Shown in pieces: positions 10,856 through 19,933 of a DNA stretch of 64,000 bases. The notes under the pieces were generated by a model. That model worked only from the letters and a program-made list of their open reading frames with translations. It did not search any database and was not told the origin of the DNA. The stretch spans positions 372,001 to 436,000 of the forward strand of contig JALQCY010000001.1 of the NCBI GenBank assembly GCA_023241745.1, written 5' to 3'. The position numbers were made by a program, and so were the translations under genes. The number at the start of each line of letters is the position of its first letter. Position 1 is the first letter of the stretch. The stretch comes from Isoptericola peretonis (lineage in GTDB: Bacteria > Actinomycetota > Actinomycetes > Actinomycetales > Cellulomonadaceae).

Positions 10856-10910
10856 CCTGCTGCGTCCTTCCATCGGTGATGCCTCTGGGTCGGCAGAGGC
10901 CGGCACGAAC

Positions 10911-10946
10911 GGATGTCTCGACATCAAGACATCCCCGAACAGGGTA
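10911..10946 (-). promoter_or_regulatory. sucC promoter and palindromic leader site
   Basis: On the minus strand TACCCT (10941-10946) is a possible -10. Just downstream GGATGTCT (10927-10934 read in reverse) and AGACATCC (10911-10918) form an inverted repeat whose core reads TCTTGA-TG-TCGAGA. The position over or just after the transcription start fits a repressor site. I cannot name the regulator. Confidence 0.45.
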
Positions 10947-11025
10947 GTCCGACCCGCACCGCGCCGGGAACGGCGGGCCTGGAATCCCCCGCCGCGGGTG
11001 ACCGATCCCACACCCCACCGAGAGA

Positions 11026-11070
11026 GTCAACCTGGGTTGACAGAACACAGGCACGTCAACCACAGTTGAC
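11026..11070. promoter_or_regulatory. Two GTCAAC-N4-GTTGAC operators
   Basis: Two copies of GTCAAC-N4-GTTGAC occupy 11026-11041 and 11055-11070, 29 bases apart, and the second ends three bases before the ATG of a small helix-turn-helix gene. They are probably the autoregulatory sites of that gene. Binding at the second would also mask the start region. Confidence 0.75.
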
Positions 11071-11073
11071 AAC

Positions 11074-11283
11074 ATGACGGAACAGACGCTCGTCGGCGCG
11101 GCCGCCGGCGACGATCCCGGGGAAGGCCTGCGCGCCGTCCGTGCGCTGCGCGACCTGGCGGACCGCCTCGAGACCCTCCAGGTGGAGCGGGCGCGAGGGC
11201 TCGGCTGGTCGTGGCAGGAGATCGCGGACGGGCTCGGCGTGAGCCGGCAGGCGGTCCACAAGAAGCACGGCAGGAGGCTCTGA
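11074..11283 (+). CDS. Small helix-turn-helix protein
   Basis: This 69-residue protein is little more than a DNA-binding domain. Residues 21-45 look like a helix rich in Leu and Arg, and residues 46-66 (WSWQEIADGLGVSRQAVHKKHG) are a clear helix-turn-helix. It overlaps the next gene by one base (TGATG), so the two are co-translated. There is no room for a ribosome binding site after the second operator, so the mRNA may be leaderless or poorly translated. Its partner, a free Clp N-domain protein, might control its stability; this is inference. Confidence 0.8.
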   Translation: MTEQTLVGAAAGDDPGEGLRAVRALRDLADRLETLQVERARGLGWSWQEIADGLGVSRQAVHKKHGRRL

Positions 11284-11840
11284 TGTTCGAGAGGTTCACC
11301 AAGGAGGCGCGCGCGGCGGTCGTGGAGGCCCAGCAGGTCGCCCGCGGGACGCGCTCCGCCACGATCGACACGCGGCACCTGCTGGCCTCGCTCAGCAGCA
11401 CCGCCGGACCGGCCGCGGACGCCCTGCGCGCCGCCGGCCTCGACCCCGCGGAGGTCGGCGCCCGGGCCCGCCGGGCCGTCACGGAGGGCGAGCCCCTGGA
11501 CGCCGGCGCCCTGGCCGCCGTGGGCGTCGACCTCGACGAGGTCCGCCGGCGCACCGACGAGGTGTTCGGCGCGGGGGCCCTCGACCGCGCCGGCGCCCGG
11601 ACGACGCGACGGGGCAAGCACGTCCCGTTCACCGACGACGCCAAGAAGGCCCTCGAGCTGTCGCTGCGGGAGGCCGTGCGGCTCAAGGACAAGGGCATCG
11701 ACGGCCGTCACCTGCTGCTCGGCATCCTGCGCGCCGACTGCCCCGGCGGCCGCGTCCTCCAGGCCGCGCTGCACGACGCGGGCACCGACGTCGCCGCGCT
11801 GCGCACGGCCGCCGAGCGGAGCGCCCGCACCGCAGCCTGA
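11283..11840 (+). CDS. Stand-alone Clp N-terminal (double Clp-N) domain protein
   Basis: The 185-residue product starts MFERFTKEARAAVVEAQ, the typical start of a ClpC/ClpA N-domain, with TRHLLASL at residues about 35-42. A second repeat, starting FTDDAKKALELSLREAV near residue 115, has GRHLLLGILR. No AAA+ ATPase modules follow, so it cannot unfold proteins itself. N-domains bind adaptors and substrates; this one may act as an adaptor or decoy for the Clp protease. It is translationally coupled to the small HTH protein, and this pairing is seen in other actinobacteria. Confidence 0.85.
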   Translation: MFERFTKEARAAVVEAQQVARGTRSATIDTRHLLASLSSTAGPAADALRAAGLDPAEVGARARRAVTEGEPLDAGALAAVGVDLDEVRRRTDEVFGAGALDRAGARTTRRGKHVPFTDDAKKALELSLREAVRLKDKGIDGRHLLLGILRADCPGGRVLQAALHDAGTDVAALRTAAERSARTAA

Positions 11841-11878
11841 CCCGTGGTGGGCGGGTGACCGCACGACGTCAGCGGGCC

Positions 11879-11950
11879 GTCAACGTTGCGGACGGCGCCG
11901 TCAAGAAGGTGTCAAGGCCCCGGTCCGCGCGGCTCGGGCGGCACTAGACC
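11879..11950 (+). promoter_or_regulatory. Candidate KdpE sites and promoter of the kdp operon
   Basis: Between the Clp-N gene and the first kdp reading frame, GTCAAC (11879), GTCAAG (11900) and GTCAAG (11911) are direct repeats spaced 21 and 11 bases. This is the helical phasing used by OmpR-type regulators such as KdpE. TAGACC (11945-11950) lies seven bases before the first ATG and could be a weak -10. Nothing else is recognisable in this 117-base gap. Confidence 0.5.
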
Positions 11951-11957
11951 AGGACGC

Positions 11958-12038
11958 ATGAGCGATCTCGTCTACGTCGTGCTCACCGTGGCGTTCTTCG
12001 CCGCGGTCGCCCTCGCCGCCCGCCGGAGGTCCGCGTGA
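11958..12038 (+). CDS. 26-residue membrane peptide upstream of kdpF
   Basis: A short reading frame encodes a peptide of 26 residues: about 20 hydrophobic residues (beginning [16 protein letters not shown]) followed by a basic tail ARRRSA. It overlaps the kdpF GTG start by four bases (GTGA), so the two are probably translated together. Similar single-helix peptides precede kdpF in other actinobacteria, to my recollection. It may be an accessory of the Kdp complex. The start follows a possible leaderless promoter. Confidence 0.65.
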   Translation: MSDLVYVVLTVAFFAAVALAARRRSA

Positions 12039-12127
12039 CCCCCCTCGACCTCGTCTTCCTCGGCCTGATGGTCGCCGTCCTGGGCTACCTCCTCGTCGCC
12101 ATGCTGCGCGACGGCCGGGAGGGCTGA
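12035..12127 (+). CDS. kdpF: K+-transporting ATPase small subunit KdpF
   Basis: This 30-residue single-helix peptide ([20 protein letters not shown] core) matches KdpF, the lipid-like stabiliser of the KdpFABC complex in the membrane. The GTG start overlaps the previous stop, and kdpA begins seven bases after the kdpF stop. Confidence 0.85.
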   Translation: MTPLDLVFLGLMVAVLGYLLVAMLRDGREG

Positions 12128-12133
12128 CGCGAC

Positions 12134-13810
12134 ATGTCCGTCACGACCTCCACCGTCCTGGCCGCCGGCGGCCAGCTCCTGCTGCTGCTCGGGATGCTGG
12201 CGGCGGTGCACGCGCCGCTGGGCGCCTACCTGGCCCGCGTCTACTCGTCGCCGCGGCACACACGGTTCGAGCGCGGCTGGTACCGCGCCGTGCGCGTGGA
12301 CCCCGACGCCGAGCAGCACTGGCGCACCTACCTGCTGTCCGTGCTCGGCTTCTCCCTCGCCTCCGTGCTGCTCCTGTTCGCGCTGGGCCGGCTGCAGCAG
12401 CACCTGCCGTGGACCCTCGGGTTCACCGGCCTCGACCCCGCGGGCGCCTGGAACACCGCGGTGAGCTTCACGACCAACACCAACTGGCAGTGGTACTCCG
12501 GCGAATCCGCCGCGGGCCACCTGCTGCAGATGGCCGGCCTCGCCGTGCAGAACTTCGTCTCCGCCGCGGTCGGCATGTCGGTGGCGATCGCCCTGGTGCG
12601 CGGCTTCGCCCGGTCGGGCACCGACGCCCGCCTCGGGAACTTCTGGACCGACCTCACGCGGTCCGTGGTGCGCGTCCTGCTGCCGATCTCGGTGGTGGCC
12701 GCCCTCGTCCTGATCGCGAACGGCGTGATCCAGAACCTCGACCCGCACACGGCGGTCGCCACGCTCGAGGGCGGCACCCAGCACGTGCTGGGCGGGCCGG
12801 TCGCCTCCCAGGAGGCCATCAAGGAGCTCGGCACCAACGGCGGCGGGTTCTTCAACGCCAACTCGGCGCACCCGTTCGAGAACCCGAACCCCTGGACCAA
12901 CCTGCTGGAGATCTTCCTCATCCTGCTGATCCCCACCGCGCTGCCGCGCGCCTTCGGCATCATGGTCGGCGACCGCCGCCAGGGCTGGGCCATCCTCGGC
13001 GCCATGGTCGGGCTGCTGCTCGTCGCGGTCGCCCTGACCACGTGGGCCGAGCTCGCCGGCCCGGGCACCGCGCCCCAGCTCGCCGGCGCGGCCGCGGAGG
13101 GCAAGGAGACGCGCTTCGGCCTGGCCGGGAGCGCCCTGTTCGGCGCCGCGACCACGGGCACGTCGACCGGCGCCGTGAACGCCATGCACGACTCGTTCAC
13201 CGCGCCCGGCGGCGGCGTCGTCCTGTTCGACATGCTCCTCGGGGAGATCGCGCCGGGCGGCGTCGGTGCCGGCCTGTACGGGATGCTCGTGCTCGCGATC
13301 GTCGCGGTCTTCGTCGCGGGGCTCATGGTGGGGCGCACCCCCGAGTACCTCGGCAAGAAGATCGGCATCCAGGAGATGACGCTCGTCGCCCTCTACGTCC
13401 TCACGACGCCGGCGATCGTGCTGATCGGCACGGCGGTGGCCGTGTCGGTGGAACCCGGGCTCGCCGGCGTCCAGGAGGACGGTCCGCACGGCCTGTCCGA
13501 GGTGCTGTACGCGTTCGCCTCGGCCGGCAACAACAACGGGTCGGCGTTCGGCGGGCTCACGTCAGGCACGCCGTTCTACAACACGATGCTGGGCCTGGCC
13601 ATGCTCGCCGGCCGCTTCGTGCCGATCGCCCTCGTCCTCGCGCTCGCCGGGCGCCTCGCGTCCCAGCGCACCGTCCCGGCCTCGGCGGGCACGCTGCCCA
13701 CCCACCAGCCCCTGTTCGTGGGCCTGGTCGGGACGGTCGCGCTGGTCGTCGTCGGCCTCACCTTCGTCCCCGTCCTGTCCCTCGGTCCCGTCGCGGAGTC
13801 CCTGTCATGA
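12134..13810 (+). CDS. kdpA: K+-transporting ATPase channel-like subunit KdpA
   Basis: KdpA is the membrane subunit that selects and carries K+ in the high-affinity Kdp pump. The 558-residue protein has about ten membrane helices. Selectivity-filter-like segments are visible as [11 protein letters not shown] near residue 115 and [18 protein letters not shown] near 235, with further loops at [18 protein letters not shown] and [13 protein letters not shown]. It overlaps kdpB by ATGA. Confidence 0.97.
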   Translation: MSVTTSTVLAAGGQLLLLLGMLAAVHAPLGAYLARVYSSPRHTRFERGWYRAVRVDPDAEQHWRTYLLSVLGFSLASVLLLFALGRLQQHLPWTLGFTGLDPAGAWNTAVSFTTNTNWQWYSGESAAGHLLQMAGLAVQNFVSAAVGMSVAIALVRGFARSGTDARLGNFWTDLTRSVVRVLLPISVVAALVLIANGVIQNLDPHTAVATLEGGTQHVLGGPVASQEAIKELGTNGGGFFNANSAHPFENPNPWTNLLEIFLILLIPTALPRAFGIMVGDRRQGWAILGAMVGLLLVAVALTTWAELAGPGTAPQLAGAAAEGKETRFGLAGSALFGAATTGTSTGAVNAMHDSFTAPGGGVVLFDMLLGEIAPGGVGAGLYGMLVLAIVAVFVAGLMVGRTPEYLGKKIGIQEMTLVALYVLTTPAIVLIGTAVAVSVEPGLAGVQEDGPHGLSEVLYAFASAGNNNGSAFGGLTSGTPFYNTMLGLAMLAGRFVPIALVLALAGRLASQRTVPASAGTLPTHQPLFVGLVGTVALVVVGLTFVPVLSLGPVAESLS

Positions 13811-15990
13811 CCAGCACCACCGTCCCGCCGCTCACCGGCCCCACCCCTCCCTCCCCTGACAGCGGCGACGCCCCGCGGCCGCCCCGCGACGCCCGACCGG
13901 TCCGCGCGGGCCGAGCCCTGACCTGGGCGCAGGTCCGGGCCGCCCTTCCGGGCGCCCTGCGCGGCATGGACCCGCGCTCCCTGTGGCGCACGCCGGTCCT
14001 GCTCGTGGTCGAGCTCGGCGCCGCGGCCACGACGGTCCTCGCCGTGGCCGAACCGAGCGTGTTCGCGTGGCTGGTCACCGCCTGGCTGTGGGCGACCGTG
14101 TGGTTCGCCGCCCTCGCCGAGTCGATCGCCGAGGCGCGCGGCCGGGCCCAGGCCTCGAGCCTGCGCGCCACCCAGCAGCAGACGACGGCGCGCAAGGTGC
14201 TGGCGCCGCAGGACACCCTCGACACCGGGACGGGCCTCGCGGCCCTGCCCACCGCCGAGGTGCCGTCCGCCGACCTGTGCGTGGGCGACGTCGTCGTGGT
14301 GGCCGCCGGAGAGACGATCCCCGGGGACGGCGACGTGATCGAGGGCGTCGCGTCGGTCGACGAGTCCGCGATCACGGGCGAGTCGGCGCCGGTGATCCGC
14401 GAGTCGGGCGGCGACCGGTGCGCCGTCACCGGCGGCACCGTGGTGCTGTCCGACCAGGTGGTGGTACGGATCACCACCCCGCCGGGGCACACGTTCGTGG
14501 ACCGCATGATCGCCCTCGTCGAGGGCAGCGAGCGCCGGCGCACCCCGAACGAGGTGGCCCTGAACCTGCTGCTCACCTCGCTCACCGCCGTGTTCGTGCT
14601 GGCCGTGGCCACGCTGCAGCCGTTCGCCGCGTACAGCGGGTCGCGCCAGGACGTGCTGGTGCTCGTGGCGCTGCTCGTGTGCCTCATCCCCACGACGATC
14701 GGCGCCCTGCTGTCCGCCATCGGGATCGCGGGCATGGACCGCCTGGTGCAGCGCAACGTGCTGGCCATGTCGGGGCGGGCCGTCGAGGCCGCGGGCGACG
14801 TGGACGTGCTGCTGCTCGACAAGACCGGCACCATCACGTACGGCAACCGGCGGGCGGCGGCCGTGCTCCCCGTCGACGGCGTCGCCGACGCGGAGCTGGC
14901 GTCGGCCGCGCGGCTCGCCTCGCTCGCGGACGAGACGCCGGAGGGGCGCAGCATCGTCGAGCTGGTGGACGCGCGGCTGCAGGACACCGCGGCGCTGCCC
15001 GCGGGCGCCGAGCTGGTCCCGTTCACGGCGCAGAGCCGCATGTCCGGCGTCGACCTGCCGGGCGGTCCCGACGGGCTCGCGATCCACAGGATCCGCAAGG
15101 GGGCCGCGTCCGCCGTGCGGCGGTGGTCGCACAGCACGGGCGCGCGCCTCACGGAGGCGCAGGCCGCGAGGCTCGCGGACCACGTCGACGTCGTGTCCCG
15201 CACGGGCGGCACGCCGCTGGTGGTCGCGGAGCAGGTGGGGGACGGCCCGGCGCGGGTGCTCGGCGTCGTGCAGCTCAAGGACGTCGTCAAGCAGGGCATC
15301 CGCGCACGGTTCGACGAGCTGCGGGCCATGGGCATCCGCACCGTGATGGTGACGGGCGACAACGCCGTCACCGCCCGCGCCATCGGCGACGAGGCGGGGG
15401 TGGACGAGGTCCTCGCCGAGGCCACCCCGGAGGACAAGCTGGCGCTCATCCGGCGCGAGCAGGAGGGCGGACGGCTCGTCGCGATGGCGGGCGACGGCAC
15501 CAACGACGCCCCCGCCCTCGCGCAGTCCGACGTGGGCGTGGCCATGGCGTCGGGCACCTCGGCGGCCAAGGAGGCGGGGAACATGGTGGACCTCGACTCC
15601 GACCCGACGAAGCTCATCGAGATCGTGGAGATCGGCAAGCAGCTGCTCATCACCCGCGGGGCGCTCACCACGTTCTCGGTGGCGAACGACGTCGCGAAGT
15701 ACTTCGCGATCCTGCCGGCGATGTTCTCGGGCCTGTTCCCGGGCCTGGCGGTGCTGAACGTCATGGGCCTGTCGAGCCCGCAGTCGGCGATCGTCTCGGC
15801 GGTGGTCTTCAACGCGCTGATCATCCTCGTGCTCGTGCCGCTCGCGCTGCGCGGCGTGCGCTACCGCCCCGCGTCGGCGTCCGCGCTGCTGCGGCGGAAC
15901 CTGCTGGTCTACGGCGTCGGCGGCCTCGTCGCCCCGTTCGTCGGCATCAAGCTCATCGACCTCGTCGTCTCCCTGATCCCCGGTCTCTGA
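13807..15990 (+). CDS. kdpB: K+-transporting P-type ATPase catalytic subunit KdpB
   Basis: KdpB hydrolyses ATP to drive K+ uptake. The 727-residue protein carries the actuator motif [10 protein letters not shown] near residue 195, the phosphorylation motif DKTGT at about D338, [10 protein letters not shown] and the hinge motif [12 protein letters not shown]. An N-terminal 50-residue Pro-rich tail precedes the first helix. ATG 13807 overlaps the kdpA stop. Confidence 0.97.
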   Translation: MTSTTVPPLTGPTPPSPDSGDAPRPPRDARPVRAGRALTWAQVRAALPGALRGMDPRSLWRTPVLLVVELGAAATTVLAVAEPSVFAWLVTAWLWATVWFAALAESIAEARGRAQASSLRATQQQTTARKVLAPQDTLDTGTGLAALPTAEVPSADLCVGDVVVVAAGETIPGDGDVIEGVASVDESAITGESAPVIRESGGDRCAVTGGTVVLSDQVVVRITTPPGHTFVDRMIALVEGSERRRTPNEVALNLLLTSLTAVFVLAVATLQPFAAYSGSRQDVLVLVALLVCLIPTTIGALLSAIGIAGMDRLVQRNVLAMSGRAVEAAGDVDVLLLDKTGTITYGNRRAAAVLPVDGVADAELASAARLASLADETPEGRSIVELVDARLQDTAALPAGAELVPFTAQSRMSGVDLPGGPDGLAIHRIRKGAASAVRRWSHSTGARLTEAQAARLADHVDVVSRTGGTPLVVAEQVGDGPARVLGVVQLKDVVKQGIRARFDELRAMGIRTVMVTGDNAVTARAIGDEAGVDEVLAEATPEDKLALIRREQEGGRLVAMAGDGTNDAPALAQSDVGVAMASGTSAAKEAGNMVDLDSDPTKLIEIVEIGKQLLITRGALTTFSVANDVAKYFAILPAMFSGLFPGLAVLNVMGLSSPQSAIVSAVVFNALIILVLVPLALRGVRYRPASASALLRRNLLVYGVGGLVAPFVGIKLIDLVVSLIPGL

Positions 15991-16011
15991 GCCGGGACGC
16001 TGGAGGATCCC

Positions 16012-16632
16012 ATGACCATCGTCCGTTCCACCCTCAGCGGGCTGCGCGTGCTGCTCGCCTTCACCCTCCTGCTCGGCCTGGCCTATCCGCTCGCCGTGAC
16101 CGGCGCGGGCCAGGCGCTGTTCGGCTGGCGCGCCGACGGCTCGCTGGTGCGGGCCGACGGCACCCCTACCCGGGACCGGGCCGAGGCCGTCGGGTCCGCG
16201 CTCGTCGGCCAGCAGTTCACCGGCGACGCGTGGTTCCACCCCCGGCCCTCCGCGGCCGGCGACGGCTACGACACGCTCGCGTCGGCCGGGTCCAACCTCG
16301 GCCCGGAGAGCCCCGACCTCGTCGCCGCGATCACCGAGCGTCGTGCGCAGGTGGCGGCGACCGAGGGGGTCGACCCCGCCGAGGTCCCGGCCGACGCCGT
16401 CACGGCGTCCGGCTCCGGCCTCGACCCGGACGTCTCCCCCGCGTACGCCGCGATCCAGGTGGACCGCGTCGCCGCCGCCCGCGGGCTGGAGCCCGAGCGG
16501 GTCCGCGAGCTGGTGACCGAGCACACGCGCGGCCGCACCCTGGGGGTGCTCGGCGACCCCCGCGTCGACGTGCTCGGCCTCAACACGGCGCTCCAGGCCG
16601 TGGCGCCCGCGCTGCCCGAGCGACCCGAGTGA
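16012..16632 (+). CDS. kdpC: K+-transporting ATPase subunit KdpC
   Basis: KdpC is the single-helix accessory subunit that contacts KdpA and KdpB. The 206-residue protein has one hydrophobic segment at residues 10-35 (VLLAFTLLLGLAYPLAVTG), followed by the extracytoplasmic domain. GQQFTGDAWFHPRPSAAGDGYD and SGSGLDPDVSPAYA are diagnostic. GGAGG lies about six bases upstream of the ATG. It is 21 bases after kdpB. Confidence 0.96.
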   Translation: MTIVRSTLSGLRVLLAFTLLLGLAYPLAVTGAGQALFGWRADGSLVRADGTPTRDRAEAVGSALVGQQFTGDAWFHPRPSAAGDGYDTLASAGSNLGPESPDLVAAITERRAQVAATEGVDPAEVPADAVTASGSGLDPDVSPAYAAIQVDRVAAARGLEPERVRELVTEHTRGRTLGVLGDPRVDVLGLNTALQAVAPALPERPE

Positions 16633-16664
16633 CCCGTGCGACCCGAGTGGCACAGAATGCGCCT

Positions 16665-19217
16665 ATGACGACGCCGGCCGCGACGCCCGACCAGGGCCGT
16701 GGTGCCGCCCCCCGACGCGGGCGGCTCACGGTGTACCTCGGCGCCGCGCCGGGCGTCGGCAAGACCTTCGCGATGCTCGACGAGGCGGAGCGGCGTCGAG
16801 GGCGCGGCACCGACGTCGTCGTCGGCCTCGTCGAGACGCACGGCCGGGCCGGGACCGCCGCCAAGGTGGGCGACCTCGAGGTGGTCCCGCGGCGCGACGT
16901 CACGCACCGCGGCACCACGCTCACCGAGCTGGACGTCGGCGCCGTCCTGCGCCGCGCCCCCGACGTCGTCCTCGTCGACGAGCTGGCGCACACCAACGCG
17001 CCCGGCTCGCGGCACCCCAAGCGCTGGCAGGACGTGCGCGACCTGCTCGACGCCGGGATCGACGTCGTCACGACGGTCAACGTGCAGCACCTCGCGTCGC
17101 TCACCGACGACGTCGAGGCCATCACCGGCGTGCGCCAGCGCGAGACGGTGCCCGACCAGGTGGTCCGCGACGCCGAGCAGATCCAGCTGGTCGACCTGTC
17201 CCCGCAGCAGCTGCGGCGGCGGCTCGCGCACGGCAACGTGTACCGGCCGGAGCAGGTCGACGCGTCGCTGCGGCAGTACTTCCGCGAGGGCAACCTCACG
17301 GCCCTGCGCGAGCTGGCTCTCCTCTGGCTGGCCGACCGCGTGGACGACGCGCTCACGCGCTACCGCGCCGACCACGCCATCGCGAGCACGTGGCCGGCGC
17401 GGGAGCGGATCGTCGTGGCGGTCACGGGCGGCGAGGAGAGCGAGACCCTGCTGCGCCGGGGGGCGCGCATCGCGCAGCGCGCCGCCGGGGCCGAGCTGCT
17501 TGCCGTGCACGTGCTGCCGACCGACGGGCTGCCGTCCGCCCCGCCGGCCGCGATCGCCGCCCAGCGCGCCCTCGTCGAGGCCCTGGACGGCACGTTCCAC
17601 ACGGTGCTCGGCGAGGACGTCCCGTCGGCCGTCGTGGACTTCGCCCGGGGCGTGAACGCGACCATGATCGTCGTCGGCGTCTCCCGGCACTCGCGGTGGC
17701 GCCAGGCGCTGCTCGGGTCCTCGAGCGCCGAGATCGCCCGGCTGTCCGGCGCGATCGACGTGCACCTCGTCACCCACGAGCGGGCCCGCTCCGGTGCTCG
17801 GCTCCCGTCGCGCCTGTCCTCGCTGTCCCCGGCCCGTCGGGTCGCGGGCTGGGTGTCGGTGGTCGCGGTGCCCGCCCTGCTGACCGGGTTGTTCGCCGCC
17901 GTCGGGCCGCGTGCCGTGTCGCTGCCCACCGAGCTCATGCTGTTCCTCGCGGGCGTGGTGGCCGTCGCGCTGGTCGGCGGGCTGTGGCCGGCCGTGGCCG
18001 CCGCCGTCGTCTCGTTCGTGTGCCTCAACTGGTTCTTCACGCCGCCCACGGGGATGCTCACCGTCGCCGACCCGGAGAACCTCCTGGCGCTGGTCGTGTT
18101 CGTCGTGGTCGCGGCGGCCGTCGCGTCCGTCGTCGACCTCGCCGCCCGCCGCACGGTGCAGGCCTACCGCGCCCGTGCGGAGGCGTCCACGCTCGCCGCG
18201 CTGTCCCGCTCGGTGCTCTCGGGCGAGGACACCGCGCAGGCGATCGTGCAGCGCCTCGCCCTGACGTTCGGGCTCGACGACGTGCGGCTCGAGTCCCGCA
18301 CGGACGACCGGGACTGGACGGTCGTCGCGCAGGCCGGGCGGTCCGCCGGCGGCGGGCAGCACGCCCAGACCACGGCGGTGCCGCTCGACGAGGCGCACCG
18401 CCTCGTCCTCGTCGGGCGTGCCCTCCCCGCGAGCGACCGGCAGGCGGTCGAGGCGTTCGGCAGCCAGGCGGCGATCGTCCTGGAGCACCAGCGGCTGCGC
18501 CGGCAGGCGGCGGCCGCGCGCGAGCTCGAGCACGCGGAGGCCACCCGGACCGCGCTGCTCGCCGCCGTCTCGCACGACCTGCGCACGCCGCTCACCGCGA
18601 TCCGCACCGCTGTCGACGGCCTCGCCATGCCCGACGTCGAGCTGGACCGCGACGACACCGACGCGCTCACCGCGACCATCCAGGAGTCCACGCGGCGGCT
18701 CGAGCGCCTCATCGACAACCTGCTCGACCTGTCCCGCCTGCAGACGGGTTCCGTGCGTCCGGTGCTGCGGCCCACGTCCCTGGACGAGGTGGTGCTCGTG
18801 GCGGTCGAGCCGTGGCTGGGCCGGCTCGACCTGGACGTACCCGAGGACCTGCCGCTGGTGCGGACCGACGGCGGCCTGCTCGAGCGCGTCGTCGCGAACC
18901 TCGTCTCCAACGCCGTGCGACACTCGCCCGGCGACGCGCGCGTCCGGGTCGCGGCGTCCGCCGCCCCCGACGACGTCGAGGTCCGGGTGGTCGACACCGG
19001 CCCCGGGGTCCCGGACGACCGGAAGGAGAGCATGTTCCAGCCGTTCCAGCGCCTCGACGACACCGGCACCGGCCTGGGCCTCGGGCTGGCCGTGGCAGAC
19101 GGCCTCGCGCGCGCGGTCGGCGCGGCCGTCACCGCCGAGGACACCCCCGGCGGCGGCCTCACCATGGTCGTGACCGTCCCGGCCGCCACCGCGGCGCCCG
19201 CCGGAGCGGTGCGATGA
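16665..19217 (+). CDS. kdpD: Sensor histidine kinase KdpD
   Basis: KdpD senses K+ limitation and phosphorylates KdpE. The 850-residue protein has the family order: KdpD N-terminal domain with a P-loop (GAAPGVGKT, residues 26-34), a universal-stress-protein-like domain around 240-380, four membrane helices near 385-500, a GAF-like region, the dimerisation helix with H637 in SHDLRTPLTAI, and a catalytic domain with NLVSNAVRHSPG and DTGPGVPDD. The ATG is 32 bases after kdpC, and the 3' end overlaps kdpE by ATGA. Confidence 0.96.
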   Translation: MTTPAATPDQGRGAAPRRGRLTVYLGAAPGVGKTFAMLDEAERRRGRGTDVVVGLVETHGRAGTAAKVGDLEVVPRRDVTHRGTTLTELDVGAVLRRAPDVVLVDELAHTNAPGSRHPKRWQDVRDLLDAGIDVVTTVNVQHLASLTDDVEAITGVRQRETVPDQVVRDAEQIQLVDLSPQQLRRRLAHGNVYRPEQVDASLRQYFREGNLTALRELALLWLADRVDDALTRYRADHAIASTWPARERIVVAVTGGEESETLLRRGARIAQRAAGAELLAVHVLPTDGLPSAPPAAIAAQRALVEALDGTFHTVLGEDVPSAVVDFARGVNATMIVVGVSRHSRWRQALLGSSSAEIARLSGAIDVHLVTHERARSGARLPSRLSSLSPARRVAGWVSVVAVPALLTGLFAAVGPRAVSLPTELMLFLAGVVAVALVGGLWPAVAAAVVSFVCLNWFFTPPTGMLTVADPENLLALVVFVVVAAAVASVVDLAARRTVQAYRARAEASTLAALSRSVLSGEDTAQAIVQRLALTFGLDDVRLESRTDDRDWTVVAQAGRSAGGGQHAQTTAVPLDEAHRLVLVGRALPASDRQAVEAFGSQAAIVLEHQRLRRQAAAARELEHAEATRTALLAAVSHDLRTPLTAIRTAVDGLAMPDVELDRDDTDALTATIQESTRRLERLIDNLLDLSRLQTGSVRPVLRPTSLDEVVLVAVEPWLGRLDLDVPEDLPLVRTDGGLLERVVANLVSNAVRHSPGDARVRVAASAAPDDVEVRVVDTGPGVPDDRKESMFQPFQRLDDTGTGLGLGLAVADGLARAVGAAVTAEDTPGGGLTMVVTVPAATAAPAGAVR

Positions 19218-19933
19218 GCGAGCGCCCGGCGACCCCCGAGGGCCCGGGCCCCGGCAACCGGGTCCTCGTCGTCGACGACGACGCCGGCCTCGCCCGCGCG
19301 CTGGCGATCAACCTGCGCGCGCACGGCTGGGACGTCACCGTGGCGGGCACCGGCACCGCCGCCCTCGACGCCGCGTCGGCGGCGCATCCCGACGTGGTCG
19401 TGCTCGACCTCGGGCTGCCCGACGTCTCCGGCCTCGACGTCATCGCCGGCATCCGCGGCTGGTCCGCCGTGCCCATCGTCGTGCTGTCCGCGCGCCAGCT
19501 GGGCGAGGACAAGGTGGACGCCCTCGACGCCGGCGCCGACGACTACGTGACCAAGCCCTTCGCCATGAACGAGCTGCTCGCGCGCCTGCGTGCCGCCGTC
19601 CGCCGTGCCCGCCCCGCCGACGCGACGTCCGACCCGGTGGTCGTCGCGGGGCGGCTGCGCATCGACCTGGCCCGCCGGGTCGTCGAGCGCGACGGCGCCG
19701 AGGTGCGGCTCACCCCCACCGAGTGGTCGCTGCTCGAGGTGCTGGTGCGGCACCGCGGCCGGATGGTCGGGCGCAAGCAGCTGCTGCAGGACGTCTGGGG
19801 CCCGGGGTACGACACCGAGACGAACTACCTGCGCGTGTACACCGCGCAACTGCGGCGCAAGCTCGAGGACGACCCGGGCGCCCCGCGCCACCTCCTCACC
19901 CACCCGGGGGCGGGCTACCGGTTCGAGGTCTGA
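19214..19933 (+). CDS. kdpE: Response regulator KdpE
   Basis: KdpE is the OmpR-type activator of the kdp operon. The 239-residue protein shows the acidic pocket VVDDD, the phosphorylated Asp in VVLDLGLPDVSG, the conserved Lys in TKPF, and a C-terminal winged helix (LTPTEWSLLEVLVRHRG, NYLRVYTAQLRRKLE). It is co-transcribed with the genes it regulates. Candidate direct-repeat sites lie at 11879-11916. Its 3' end overlaps the convergent ASCH gene by 19 bases. Confidence 0.95.
   Translation: MSERPATPEGPGPGNRVLVVDDDAGLARALAINLRAHGWDVTVAGTGTAALDAASAAHPDVVVLDLGLPDVSGLDVIAGIRGWSAVPIVVLSARQLGEDKVDALDAGADDYVTKPFAMNELLARLRAAVRRARPADATSDPVVVAGRLRIDLARRVVERDGAEVRLTPTEWSLLEVLVRHRGRMVGRKQLLQDVWGPGYDTETNYLRVYTAQLRRKLEDDPGAPRHLLTHPGAGYRFEV

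Noticed and set aside
13983..19217. A 1744-codon plus-strand open frame across kdpB, kdpC and kdpD
   Set aside because: Only the segment from 16665 is real (kdpD). The earlier part is an Arg/Gly-rich shadow of kdpB and kdpC.
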